DNA from: Diorhabda sublineata
Lineage: Eukaryota; Arthropoda; Insecta; Coleoptera; Chrysomelidae
Assembly (NCBI RefSeq): GCF_026230105.1
Contig: NC_079480.1
Span: 7,358,488-7,422,487 of the forward strand
Length of the DNA stretch: 64,000 nt
Reading direction: 5' to 3'
The position numbers and the translations under genes are program-made. Numbering within the stretch: position 1 is the first letter of the stretch; the number at the start of each line of letters is the position of its first letter. The notes under the pieces were generated by a model. That model saw only the letters and a program-made list of their open reading frames with translations, had not been told where the DNA came from and made no database searches. This document shows, piece after piece, positions 23,346 through 34,764 of the stretch.

Positions 23346-24397
23346 CAGCAAGAGGACAAAAGTGTGTGTAGTTGAACAACAAGAGTTGGTTTTCCTCTGA
23401 CAGGGGTCAAAAAACCGACTTACCATGGCCAACGTTGGAAGCAAAACATTTGCCGAATGACATGCGCACAACGACCACACGATACGACCAATTATACCAG
23501 CGTCTAACACTGGAAGCATTGGACGTGATCGTGAGGTGTCGGCTTCAGAAGGAATATAATTTCCTCTCTTTTCTGTGAAATAAGAGACTATTCGACATAT
23601 GATTAGCAAAATTATGTAATTATCAAATTCAATGATATTATTTCTGATATATTATGACCAAGAAAATATTCTGATTCCAGCGTGACGTCATGCGCAAGGC
23701 GTATCAAATTTGAGTAAACAATTCAGTATGTATTCCGTTCATCAAATGACAATAGAGGTAAATCGGCTTCAGTAGACGTCAATTAATGCCATTTGAGGTC
23801 ATTTTTCATTTCATAAACCAATTATTATGAGAACTGTTGAGAAATAATGAGGAAAAATTATTAAATAAATGAAATTATTGATATGTTTTTCAATCAATTT
23901 CTCATGAAAACTTTGTTGTATAAATAAGCATTTTTGTTAATATTAACTGATTGCTAACGGTAAAAACTGCATTATCGTTTCTCGCGACGAGGGTGCCAAG
24001 AATTTTTGACTCGTTCAAATGTAGGTACAGAAATGTTGAAGAAAATTGGTCACATAGGAAATATAACTCTCAAACAATAAGCTCAAAAATCTGCTACCAA
24101 GTGAAGTTAAAACTTAATTAGCTTTAATGTATACAGCGAGTATAGAAGCAATGGGATAACATTGAAAACGCCTACTTTAATGATTTTTTCTCAAATTCGG
24201 TATCAAAACGTGTCCACGAATCAACATCATATCGGCCAGCTTTATCATTTTTCGCTTTTCTGAATAGTCAATGAAGATGGAATGGTTATGACCTTACGGC
24301 TAAGAAAGAACGGTTTTTACTTCAGTGGGAGCATATTCCAAGGATAAAGTCATAAACGAGAGAAGTAGTATTAAATATACTGTCAATTTGTTTAATC
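23346..24397. other. intergenic; slightly GC-richer 23350-23560
   Basis: A GC-richer stretch at 23350-23560 is open on both strands (68 codons plus, 88 codons minus), which usually reflects composition, not coding. It may be the 5' flank of the IS630-like copy. Nothing else recognised. Confidence 0.35.
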
Positions 24398-25097
24398 ACG
24401 AATAGTTCATAAAAAATAACGAAACTGGTTACGAAAAAGGGTTTTATTATACAAATTTTTCTACATTCGAATGCTCTCCTTCAACATACTCCCCTCTCCT
24501 CGCCATACATCTTTCCATACGTTTTTTCCAGCTGGTCTTCCGACTAAAGTCTTCTTTAGTGAGGACCTTTAGGAGCTTTGTCGTTTTTTGCTTTACCGCT
24601 TCCATCAATTCAAATCGAGTCCCTTTCAAAGCAGATCTTTTTCTAGCCTTTCTAACCTTTCAAGGAAATCTTAGCAGACGCGTTGAAGCAAGAGCTTTTG
24701 GTCAGGAGTCAAATTTTTTGGCACCAGCTTCGCACAGAGTTTTCTCATGTGTGATTCCTCGAGTAAAATTTTGCTAACTGTTTATTTATTGATGTTTCCA
24801 GCATTGGCAATAATCCAGATTCTCATTCGACGATCTGCACTCACAATTTGGTTGATTTTGGTCACTGTTTTTGGAGTTGAAACAGTCATAGGGCCACCTG
24901 GGCGCTGGTAATCTTCAGTACTCCCTCAGCCCTCACCAAAGCTTACACCAGTCGAAAACACGCGCATGAGATAGATAATTGTCCCCATAAGGTTTTTATT
25001 CAATTTAACGCTAAATTTGAGATTGATACATTGCTCCTGTTTTTCGTCATAGATTGTTTTCGGCATGAGAAAAAAACACGTTCGTTTTAAACCTCTA
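24398..25097 (-). mobile_element. internally deleted mariner, family A copy 1
   Basis: A minus-strand mariner in which the N-terminal HTH region is joined to the C-terminus. N-terminal part: KTIYDEKQEQ, KFSVKLNKN, RPGGPMTVSTPKTVTKINQ then IVSADRRMRIWIIANA and KLCAKLVPKNLTPDQKLL (24690-25060). C-terminal part: KGTRFELMEAVKQKTTKLL, WKKRMERC and GEYVEGEH (24470-24630). The three catalytic Asp blocks are missing, so only a deletion derivative remains. The left end (AATAACGAAACTGGTTACG from about 24415) and right end (ACACGTTCGTTTTAAACCTC) match the ends of the copy at 61348-62288, with decay at the extreme tips. Confidence 0.85.
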
Positions 25098-26912
25098 CTG
25101 CTACGTGTTTTGGAACGTGCATAGACAACGCAATAGTCTTTTTTTACCCCACACGTCTAGGGCGCCCTCTAGGCGCGCAGTCTCGTTATTTTATAACCAT
25201 ACCTCGTATTATAATTTCAATCTTAATCAGAATAATTTTATGAACTTGATGATACAGCTCAATGACTTCCATTTATTTGAATTAATCATCTAGTTCAAAA
25301 GCTCAAATATATTCTAAACCATTGAATGAAATTGATCCAATTTCCTGTACACTCTCATTAAACGAAATGAGAGTTTTATTAACTCCGAGGAGAAATTTCC
25401 GTCTATTTTAGATTTATCTTAAAGTGTGAAAATAGCATTCAGCTGAAAAGGTTTAAAAAAATGAAAAAGACCAACTGCAATTTAGATAGTATGCGAAATA
25501 AGCACAAGATAAATTCTTTTGTGGAACGAAGGAACGATAAAATCGTAAGATTTCCGTCCTTTTCGGTAATGAAACAGTTTCCAAGCTCACAGGATTATTT
25601 TTACTTCTACGAAAAAATCTTTTAAGTCCTACATTCAAAGGGACATTAATAGAATTTTTCTACTCATGATTACTACTCATCTCATTTTGTGAAACGAAAT
25701 ATTTGAGGGAGATTGAATGATAAAAGGGATAGAGTCCTGAATATAATTCATGATTGTTCCTTGATATTAATTGTTTGATTAACTATCTTGCCATTTCATA
25801 GTCGAATAAAAATTATTTATGTTTCTAAATGTCCTTGACTTTAGGTTTCTTCTGTTTCAATATTTGTTTTTTCAATAATTTTTAATAAGAAAGATAGATA
25901 TTGACGTTTCGATTAATTTTAACTCTTTATCAAAATATGATATTGACACTGATAATTTGCGTATTTATATCAATCAATAGATAAGACTTTTGTCATGAAT
26001 ATCAAAATAAGAATAAAATCAAAATAGAACTTGGTTCTAATAAGAAAAATTAATTTTTCTGTAGTCCTTACATCTCAAATATGTTATCATCATATTCGAT
26101 GTCATGTCATCATGAATACGGAATATCAAAAAGTGAACGATTTTCTTAAATAAATTATTATGTTGTGAATTAAATAAGTATTTGGTTATAAGTGTTAGTA
26201 GACAGTTAAGTGATTAGTGAATAGTTGGGTGTACTTAGTGTTATTGTATGAATAAATTCCGTGTATAAAAATTCACCTTACGGGGTGGATATTATGGTGG
26301 TGGTAATAATAACTAAAATATAATATTTCCTACTCCAACAATATAGAAGAATAAGTGCTGTACTTTGCAAGAAAGTTTTTGTTTTCTCAATACCTTTCGA
26401 TATGTTAATTTGAATGATCGTAGATCGAAGTTGTGCACTGTTAAAATTCTATGAAATTAACATTTTTCGTAATAATGTCCTAGTATAATTGATTACTTCT
26501 AGTTTTTATTATCAGATGTCACGTTAAGATAAATACCATACCATGCAATAATGTAATTGTGACAACTACAATTCATATTTGGAAATGAGTGTTGTAACAA
26601 ATTGTCGCTATTATAGGAAGTTATAGAAAAAGTTTTCCAATGGTCGATTAGCTATTGAACCAACGACCTGTGCTAATGATGATTAGAAATATATTTTTTA
26701 AGTCCCAATAATTCAATCATTTGGGTAAATAGCACCAAATTTTTTGTGCTTTCTATCTACCTACTATCGGAAAAGTTCAATTAATATGTTGGATTTTTCG
26801 AGTTCAAAATCAAATTTTGCTACATATGTTTTCAATAATTCTAAAAACACGAGCGGAGCGGAGAGGCGGGGGTTGGTTGTTTTGTAGGTTAGAGCGTCCA
26901 GTTTCAGTAGCA
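25098..26912. other. intergenic, nothing recognised
   Basis: Contains a GC-rich patch AGGGCGCCCTCTAGGCGCGC near 25158-25178, a 61-codon minus frame (25453-25638) without domain, and the AT-rich upstream flank of the plus-strand MLE. A GC-rich purine stretch (GAGCGGAGCGGAGAGGCGGG) lies at 26851-26870 just before that MLE and may be its 5' untranslated part. Confidence 0.35.
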
Positions 26913-27465
26913 ATGGCGCATCACGGTTTAGTTGTTAAATATTTCTTAAAAAGTAATTTATGAACTCCAGAAGCTACGGCGTAGGTTTTTCAAAGTCCTC
27001 GCCGATCCACTAGGCGTCGCGCTCCAACTCTGAACTTGTGTCGACGCTCGCTGCAGCGCATCCTGAACGATGATTTAAAATTTTATCCTTATAAAATTGT
27101 GATCGTACAGAAGATTCATAAACGCGATTACAAACAACGGAGAATATTTTGTGGGAGAATGCTTGATGTTCTTTCCATTGAAGATGTTATGTTAGTGATG
27201 AGTGATGAAGCGCACTATCATACAGACAAGCAAAACTGTCGCAATTGGGCAGCAGAAAACCCAAAAGGACTGCATCAAAAACCACTGCACATTACAAAAG
27301 TGACCATTTGGTGTGAAGTTTCGAAAAAATAATCATTGGGCCTTACGTTTTTAAGGAAGATGGTGTTACTGTAATCGTAAGTTCTAAACGATATGTTGCA
27401 ATGCTACGTAATTTGTTGCGGCCACAACATGCAGCGTTAGGGGTAAACAAAGCAATTATATCGGA
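26913..27465 (+). pseudogene. MLE transposase, N-terminal to first catalytic block
   Basis: Starts at ATG 26913 with MAHHGLVVKYFLKSN, the usual N-terminal HTH opening of this MLE group. After frame breaks come RRSLQRILNDDLKFYPYKI and VIVQKIHKRDYKQRR (27040-27150), MLDVLSIEDVMLVMSDEAH (27160-27215; first catalytic Asp in MSDEAH), YHTDKQNCRNWAAENPKGL and HQKPLHITKVTIWCEVSKK (27216-27330), then LTFLRKMVLL-like and YVAMLRNLLRP (27340-27430). The region holding the second and third catalytic Asp is missing. This member (NKQN..W..ENP..LH..PLH) is a different subfamily from the copies at 34.9 and 55.4 kb. Confidence 0.9.
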
Positions 27466-27599
27466 ATGATCCCTCATCATATAAAAATTTGATAAATGCT
27501 GCAAGTAGTTCAAATGAGATAGCTCATTTCATTTATTTCTTCTAGCGACACAGGATCGGTGCTTTACATAGCCTAGCATTTGGTGTGGGCCTAATATCT

Positions 27600-27836
27600 T
27601 CTTGAGAACGGCTATGTTTGCACCAGAAGTTTTGGCTCCACAGTCAATTATTCTTCATGCAGTGAATTTTTTGTTTGAAAAGAAAATTTGGCAGTATAAT
27701 TTGCTTCTTCAGGCGATTTTTTTTTGTATTTTCTGTAGTGATCCACAGCTCTTCCATTACAATAAAATAATATTGATTCATCTGAACAAAAATTACTGAA
27801 TTTTGGAGGAAATACAGGAAATTGAGTAATGGACAC
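27600..27836 (-). pseudogene. possible Tc1/mariner-superfamily transposase scrap
   Basis: The 62-codon minus frame reads FSNFCSDESILFY near its start and YTAKFSFQTKNSL later. SDES resembles a first catalytic Asp block. KFSFQTK resembles the K.KFQTKF..K.LVW segment of one Tc1/mariner branch at about the right distance. Nothing downstream continues the family convincingly. Low confidence. Confidence 0.3.
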
Positions 27837-27889
27837 TGTATAAAAGTTATGAAAACAGAAATTAATATTGCTGTAGCTAATCAGAATTC

Positions 27890-28410
27890 TCTCTACAGTT
27901 TGTCAGGTTCAATTCTATTCTTGTTGTATTGATTCGCTTCATGATCCATTCCTTCATTATTTTATCAAAGAATCCCAATTTGTACAAATAGTAACTGACA
28001 CAAAAAACGTATGTAATACGTTTACAATGCTGATGTATTGATCATTTTCTCCATTCCGATTTCGTTCCTCCAGAACATGAGATTTGAATGCATTAATCGC
28101 TTTTTCAGGTATAGCAAAACGTTGATCTCGTAATTCATTTGAGATTACTCATCAATTCGATGTTTCAACTTTTCAAAAACTTTTTGTTTGAACTGATGTG
28201 TTCGAGCTCGCATTGTCGTGGTGAACGATGGTTCTTCTTCTGCGATTGGTTTTCCTGATTTTTTCGAACACATCAAGCAAAAAAATGCTGTAACGGTGGT
28301 GACATGTCCAGTTACCAAACAGGCTACTATTTGCTGCTAAATGCTTAGTGCGCGAACAACTTTTGTTGGGTTTGGATCGTTTTGAAAGACCTATACAATC
28401 GATTGTTATT
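27890..28410 (-). pseudogene. mariner transposase, C-terminal half
   Basis: The minus strand reads DPNPTKVVRALSI then QQIVACLVTGHVTTV (the NPTKV.R..S.KQMVA.F...GH..TV block, 28290-28390). FEKIRKTNRRRRTIVHHDN follows, running into ASSNTS at 28190-28260. HHDNAS contains the second catalytic Asp, intact. DQRFAIPEKAINAFKSHVL follows (28065-28125), the GQRFSTPEEAVDAFK.HVL block near the C-terminus, with the third Asp block lost by deletion. Frameshifts occur near 28180 and 28265. It is a mariner proper (HHDNA type), unlike the QQD-type MLEs elsewhere in the window. Confidence 0.85.
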
Positions 28411-28559
28411 GGGACGTGGTGGGACATTAAATAGAAACTGTATAAATTCATATCTAAGCAATTAAATAATCACTCATAAACTCTAAGTTAACTGTTATAT
28501 ATAAGAAATGAAACAAAACAGAAAAGTGAAGTAAAAAGGTTTTCCATATAACATAAAGC

Positions 28560-28990
28560 TTCTTTTAGAATTTTTCTTGGTCTATTTTAGTGCAGTATTG
28601 TACCTTTTTAGTGTATTTTCTTTTTTCAAATCATCTGGTAGGTTGTTATATGAGTGCAAATAACTTCTCTGTCCCATGTTTTCACTCATAACTTCTCTGT
28701 CCCATGTTCTCACTCATAAGGGGTGCAACATACTTTTGTATATTTCTAATTCCCTAGCTATGTATGAGTATATAATATAATATATTTGAAGGATATCCAA
28801 TACTTTAACTTCAATGAAAAGTTTATCATTGGGATACCAAATCTTCTTGTTCAGAAGTAATTTATTCGAAACTTGTAGTGCTTTATAGTGTGTTTTTGAA
28901 GCACCTCCCCAGCCTATGATTACATAACTTAAAAGTGTTTTCACTAAACTCTGATAAACCATAATTCTCTCTTTTAAATTCAAGAATTCG
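28560..28990 (-). pseudogene. LINE reverse transcriptase, C-terminal thumb and tail
   Basis: The minus-strand 89-codon frame MNLKERIMVYQSLVKTLLS / YVIIGWGGASKTHYKALQV matches the segment just after the RT catalytic blocks in CR1/RTE-like LINEs (pattern .YG(I/V)I.WGGA......LQ..Q). It continues NKLLLNKKIWYPNDKLF and VLDILQIYYIIYSYI. After a stop the terminal SYLHSYNNLPDDLKKE / NTLKRYNTALK follows at 28590-28660, a typical LINE ORF2 end. A 28-bp tandem duplication (28662-28689 and 28690-28717, unit AACTTCTCTGTCCCATG...) interrupts the last block. Confidence 0.85.
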
Positions 28991-29160
28991 TCAATTTTTT
29001 TAAAACTAGACTCCTTAAGTACGCAGTAAGTAATTACTTTTCTTTATATCGCCATGCCGTCGTTTTGAATATATGTTTCGAAATTTAGGGAATTATTTAT
29101 CTTTAAGTATAAGCAGGTTAAAAATTGAATCCTACTCACCAATAACTAATAGCGCTGTCT

Positions 29161-29478
29161 TACCCAAGTGGAACTGAATTAGCAGTTGGCCAAATAAACT
29201 CTTCAAACACTTTTATTCCAATATATTGACCGATGTGATTATTGGTAAGAATACAAACAAACAAGTTGTTCAAAACTAGAAGGATTCCAAACTTCATGAA
29301 TAAAGAGCAGTGGGATTTAATCTGAGTTGAAATTATTTCCTGTTTGTATAGAAGATCACTTCCATGATCAGCGACATGACCATTTCTAGCTTGTTTAATG
29401 TTTAAATATTCAATTTTAATTGTCTGGGGACTAAGAGTTGTTCGAAATAGTTCAAAATGCAAACGTGTAGCTACAGTA
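29161..29478 (-). CDS. unrecognised open frame, candidate internal exon
   Basis: Open minus-strand frame of about 105 codons bounded by a good acceptor (TTACTGTAG before 29478, with CTAAT upstream) and a strong donor (CTTGG|GTAAGA at about 29161). It reads ATRLHFELFRTTLSP, TIKIEYLNIKQARNG, EIISTQIKSHCSLFMKFGI, then LLVLNNLFVCIL, a hydrophobic run that could be a membrane segment, and IGIKVFEEFIWPTANSV. No family is recognised. Two stop codons sit just before the acceptor. It may be an exon of a host membrane protein or simply a long frame in a transposon. Confidence 0.3.
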
Positions 29479-30439
29479 ACTTATTAGTTAATATGCTATG
29501 TTGAATTCCTATTAAAGTTGCAGAATATAATTTACGAATTGTTGGGCAGAGTAACCGAATTAGATTTCGTTGAGTTATTGTTATATCAGACTCCATGAAT
29601 GTTATATTGTTGATGACGTTAATTTGAATAATAGTTGGTTTTCCTGGATGGTGATAGTTTCATATTTTTCATTTAAAGTAAGTATCTTACTGAATGGAAA
29701 GTAGAGCGTGTATCGAATAACAATGAAGGTAATATATTTCCAATCTGCAAAATCCATTGGGTCTAAAAAACTAATTTAAAAGTTTGTAACTCGGCTAAAA
29801 TCGATGTAATATCGCTAGAAGGCTGATATGCACTTCGTGTAGAGATATCACTATATTATTTGTACTGTACGTAATTAAATTCCTCAGATTAGTATACGAA
29901 AGCGACACCCAGATATTGCTTTAGTTATAACAACAAACTGGCTAAAATTGAACCGGAGAAATTGAATATGATCACTATTATATTATTATAGATCTGCTGA
30001 TCTGAATCAGATTTCAACCCCTCAGTCATGACATGAAAATAACGAGAAAGTTTCCTCAGGAGATATTTTTATTACAATCACAATCCATTCATAATCAATA
30101 CTCGGTTAACGAATACAAATTCTACAAATAATGGATTTTTAACAGTTTCAGACTGTACTGGAGCCTTTACGAATATCTCTCCCGTTCTTAAGAGCTGTTA
30201 TCATTCCTTCATTATTCAGCATATAACGTAGATTCAACTATTATATTATTTGATATGGAGAGTTCTGAAAATCAGAGATACACTACAACAAATATATCGA
30301 TTGGAATTAACAGATTGAAAGTTACATGGTGGAAGTTGAAGTGCCAGAGTGGTCATTTTAATCCTATAAGTTCAATCTGCCATTATTCTTAGAAATATAA
30401 TAGGAGGCAAAATAATTGTCAAAAGTTATAATTGCAGAA
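29479..30439. other. intergenic, nothing recognised
   Basis: AT-rich; no readable frame or repeat. Confidence 0.4.
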
Positions 30440-30935
30440 TGTAAAATATTTCGCAAACATCCGTTATGAAAATTTCACGTGATAAATTCTATCCATACAA
30501 AGTAACGTTGGTTCAAGAGTTGTCAGATGACAATTTTGATAGACGTAAAGAGTTTGCAGATGGAAAAATGCTACAATCAAAACGATCCATATTTTTCAAG
30601 TAATGCGATGAGGCCACGTTTTTTGTTAATGGAAATGTAAATCGGCATAATTGTAGATACTAGTCACGTAACAATCCTTATTGGATGCGTGATTCCCAGA
30701 TCCAATTTCCCAAAAAACTGAATTTATGTGCTGGAATAATAGGCCACAAAACGAATCCTTTCGATTATTTCCTTTAGGTCACTTAAAAAACATGCCAATA
30801 TTCAGGAACTTAGAAGAGATAGGATTACCACAAAGATAAGAAGGATTCAGCAGTCAGGGATGCTGCAAAATGTGTTCCAAAGTTGTGAAAATCGAATGGC
30901 TTGTTGTATTTAAGTGGATGGATAACATTTTTAAT
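30440..30935 (+). pseudogene. MLE transposase with internal deletion
   Basis: Plus strand: KFYPYKVTLVQELSDDNFD-like and RRKEFADGKMLQS (30485-30570). The first catalytic block follows with its Asp context changed (CDEATFFVNGNVNRHNCRY, 30600-30660). Then NNPYWMRDSQIQFPKKLNL and AGIIGHK (30680-30760). The next block is FDYFL.VT (30765-30790), normally found after the third Asp, so the segment holding the second Asp is deleted. The end is MLQNVFQSCENRMACCI..D near 30858-30920. Stops interrupt it. Same MLE group as 9.5 kb (NRQN/NRHN type). Confidence 0.85.
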
Positions 30936-31364
30936 TTTTCTACCTCACAAATATGGATCTACTTCTAACATGACACAAACATTTGAAGATTTGTCTTCAG
31001 TTGTTTTATGTTTTAATATTTTACTGCACCATTTTCGTTGAACTTTTCACTAACTCACTGACACTAGAACTTGTAACCATATTTGTATTATCACTTACAT
31101 TTTTGAAGAATATTCAAACTAAACGAGTTTAATGCAGTCTTGGTGAGGATACTGTAAATGTAGCTATAACTTCGAAGTTATGGCATTTAGGTATAGAGAA
31201 TATCACATGAGAAATAATCAGTATCTTTATAATTTTTCCGGAAAAGGAATGATCTGACAACAATCTAGATACCACCATGATACCAGCCGTACCATCTTTG
31301 CGCACAAAAATTTTATGAAAATAGTACAAACCGTTTCCGAGATTATTGAGGCGTTCCCTACATA
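30936..31364. other. intergenic, nothing recognised
   Basis: Two overlapping minus-strand frames of 60-odd codons here have no domain. Nothing else seen. Confidence 0.4.
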
Positions 31365-31717
31365 AAACTTACACTGTATTATGATTATATTTTGAATCAA
31401 ATATTTTAAACTCAATTTTAATCCTTATTTGCGTTGTTTCACATGAGTATACTGAAAAATATCGTTCATAACACGTCAAGAAATGGATTTTCCTGTGCTT
31501 GTATAACTTACCGAGAATTTGTGACGCACCCTCGGAAAAATCCTCTTTTCCTAATGATAATGTTGAACACGAGAAGTCTTGCAAGCACGGAAAAGTCCAT
31601 TTCCGGACGTGTTATGAACGATACTTTTTATTATACTCATATGAAAACAACACAAAAAAAATTTAGAATTAAATTTAGAACATTTTGTTTTCAAAGAAAT
31701 CATAATACATCGTAATA
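31365..31717. mobile_element. 350-bp near-palindromic (foldback/MITE-like) element
   Basis: The left arm (31365-31508) and right arm (31573-31717) are inverted copies. Shared blocks, read from the outside in: TGTATTATGATT, GTTGTTTC-A-ATGAGTATA, ATATCGTTCATAACACGTC, GAAATGGA-TTTTCC and GTGCTTG. The arms are about 145 bases with a spacer of about 65 bases that carries its own CCGAG...CTCGG inverted pair. Open frames on both strands here are mirror images and are not genes. Confidence 0.8.
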
Positions 31718-33044
31718 GAATAGTTCTTCCAATATCAATTGCAAAAGACAGTTATGCGAGGATTAATCAATATTTCATAAATGCGCACGGCACTTATACT
31801 AAAGTGAACTCATCATATCCACAGTTCTTCAGGCCATAGGCGAATGAAGACAATGAAATTGCTCAGTGTAGTGAAAATAAAGACAGTTATGAATTTGATA
31901 ATAAAGATTTAGATCTACAAACACAGAAAATTATTTTAAATGTATTTGAATGTTTAAAAAATATATTTATACAAACTTTCCAGAACAGAATCGAAAAACA
32001 TGTAAAGAAAAACTGAAATCAGGTGACAAACCCACTCAAGACGCGCTATTTTGAAAATGGCACCTTCACGTCTTTGTAAAAAACACATGAAAACAAGATC
32101 TTTTCCGATAAGTTCAATAAAATACTATATTTCCTGAATCATATTTTGACGCCATTTGTCTCATACCACAAACCCCTATATTCGTAAGGAAAGTTGACTT
32201 AACTTGTTGCACAATATACTATTCTTATATAAAAGTTTGTACATAAAATACATTATTCATCGTATCGATATTGGAGTAATTTTTTGATGCAAACGAGTTG
32301 TTGCAAATACAGCTAATAGCAGCTCTTATCGTTCAATGAAAAATTGGATCATGCTAAAATTAAAATGTTTTATGCGACATATATTCCCTTGATAATTTAT
32401 TTTTGCCCATTAATTCGAGCAACTCAAGTCGATCATGTTTTTTTCCCATCCGCCACTACAAATTATTTTAATGGCAATATTAAGATTGCGTGACTACACG
32501 TTTTCAAACAGTAAAGCACAACGCAGAAATTAAAAGATACCATCTAATTTAACGTTATCGGGCAGTATCAAACAAGTTACTTTATCGTAACATCATACTC
32601 TTTATTATTACTAGAATTGTCCGATGTTCTATTTTCAATGGATATTTATAGAAAATAGCTCGTTCATTAATTAATTTATCTATTGATTGAAGTCCTACAC
32701 GCCAATATAAAATTATAGTCAATCGTTACTTCATTCCAGTAAATTTTAGTGCGTATTTCGCAGTTTTTTCCACTTTCTCTTAATCACTTCAATTTGAGTG
32801 ATGGTTCACCTACCTTAAAGGTATTCTCTAGACTACTGATTTAGTAAATTTTTATTTCTCAGTAGAAGGAGAAGAATCACTATATTATTCCGATATTATG
32901 TTATCCATACATTTTTCAAATAAAACTGTACTTTGAATTATACTCAATGTGATCGTGAGAGGAGCTTAATTCTTGAATTTGATTTTCTGAGAGAATATGA
33001 ACAGATTTACATTTCAAGTCTTTGCGAGATAGATTAAGAACTTT
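31718..33044. other. intergenic, nothing recognised
   Basis: No domain, terminal repeat or simple repeat could be identified. Confidence 0.4.
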
Positions 33045-33608
33045 CTCTAATTGGGAATGTGGCAATGAAACACCAAAGTAGACTAACTTCAATACATATT
33101 CCGAGCTCTCAAATACTCATGTCTTCATCGTCTGGAAAATAAATTATCAAGTTTTGCGACGGATTTCAATTTAGTTAAAACCTGTAGAAAACATTGCATT
33201 CATGGGTTTCAGAATTCAATATTCAAAATGACGTTTTATAGAAATATTCTGATTACTATCTTCTGTTTATGGACCACGAATCGAATTTTCAACAGCTAAT
33301 TGCCATAAGCTCTTGAGATGGTTTGGAAATATCCCTTATTTGTATGTGAATTGGAATCACCTTGATTATGCGAGTTGTCTAATTGGGAATGTGGTAATGA
33401 AACACCAAAGTAGACTAAATTCAATACATATTCCTTATGTTTTCATCATCTGGAAAATAATTGATCAATTTTGCGGCACATTTAAATTTTATCATTTGCT
33501 GTATTTCCTGTTGTTTCTTTTTCTTGGTAATAGGAGCGATATCCTTGGCGTACGCTTTAATTTAATCATATTCATGGGTTTCAAATTTCAATATACAAAT
33601 TACGTCTG
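33045..33608 (+). repeat. local duplication, period about 333 bp, with an insertion in copy 2
   Basis: Copy 1 (33045-33240) and copy 2 (33378-33608) share CTAATTGGGAATGTGG, AATGAAACACCAAAGTAGAC, AATACATATTCC, TCATCATCTGGAAAATAA-like, and ATTCATGGGTTTCA. Copy 2 has about 70 extra bases (about 33500-33565), including CTTTTTCTTGGTAATAGG and GGCGTACGCT. Those extra bases recur at 34062-34118. Confidence 0.7.
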
Positions 33609-34140
33609 ATAGTAAATATAATCAATATTTCTGTCTAGTCTGTTGGCTAAACACTCCGCACTTACTTATGAAGTGTCCTGTTGTCGGTTGACTGGAAAAA
33701 CCTAGAAATTTTTGTTGTTGTATGTTGTCTGTTTTGTATTATTTTTGCATTTAGTTAGAAATTTCCCACTAACCTACTATCTGCATATCCTGCAATATAG
33801 TCATTACTTAAAGCTTTCCCTTTCTTGCTGGAGCTGGCGTTTTCTTAGCTGCTAAATCTACCTTCTGGTGGTTTGCTTTTCATGTCTAGTTTATTTGTTT
33901 CTGTCTTCTTCGGGTACCTCTGTAGTTCACCCATTATTGTCAATCATTGTTGTAGTCATGTTATTCATACATATTCTCCTGTTTCTACTGTTCCTTTTTC
34001 GGATGAATTATTTTTGATCATTTTGAACCTCAGCTTTTCTATGTCGGTGAAGGTATTTTCTGTGGCATCTTTTTCTTGGTAATTGGAGCTATATCCTCGG
34101 CGTACGCTATAATTTAACCATATAGTGGGTCACCTTTTCT
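33609..34140 (-). other. unrecognised minus-strand coding-like DNA with repeated motif
   Basis: Read on the minus strand, 34062-34118 gives YAEDIAPITKKK; the homologous piece in the upstream duplication gives YAKDIAPITKKK. The rest of the stretch is Lys/Asn-rich with scattered stops and resembles a decayed transposon gag or ORF1-like coding region. I cannot assign it. Confidence 0.3.
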
Positions 34141-34764
34141 TACTCATTCATTAATTGTGAGTAATTCAATTTCCATGTAACTGCACACTTCCTTAGATTC
34201 ATCCTTAGCTATTTTAATATGTCAGTCAGTTTATTCACCAGAAATAAATCCTACTGAATTTGTGTGTGATGTATGATGGACTATTACGTTATGGAATAAT
34301 CATGGTCAATGAATGATTATTTCTATTACCTATTTCTACTACATTCTCTTGTTATAATATTTGGATTAATTTCTATTGAAATCTTATCAGATCGCATCGC
34401 GTCGGGCAGATTCACAGTCAGTTTATAATATGACAGATATAATTTTGGAAGAATATAAAATAAAAGCAATTTCGTGTAGCCGTCGAGACGAATTATCACA
34501 TTTTTAAGAAAGTTTCAAAACCGCTTACTTTTATTTATATTTTATAAGTTCATACGAAAATTCAGCCTAATATATCTGGAAAATGGAATTAATTTCATCA
34601 TTGACAACACTGAAGATGGCTTTTGTTATGCCAATTTCGAAATAGCCAATAACAGCGTCTCCTAGAAATAATTTCATGTTTTTTCCATCTACCATTTTAT
34701 GACTCTTACAAACGTGGTTTCGAAAATTGAATTTTACAGAATCAAATTGACTTTGAAAGGCTCC
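34141..34764. other. intergenic, nothing recognised
   Basis: The right end may include the outermost, decayed part of the inverted repeat of the following MLE. Confidence 0.4.

Noticed and set aside
26641..26690. tRNA or SINE promoter near GGTTCAATAGC (minus strand)
   Set aside because: B-box is a poor match and no A-box is found at the right distance.
31369..31715. Two overlapping frames on opposite strands with similar C-termini
   Set aside because: They are mirror readings of the two arms of a palindrome; no protein is implied.
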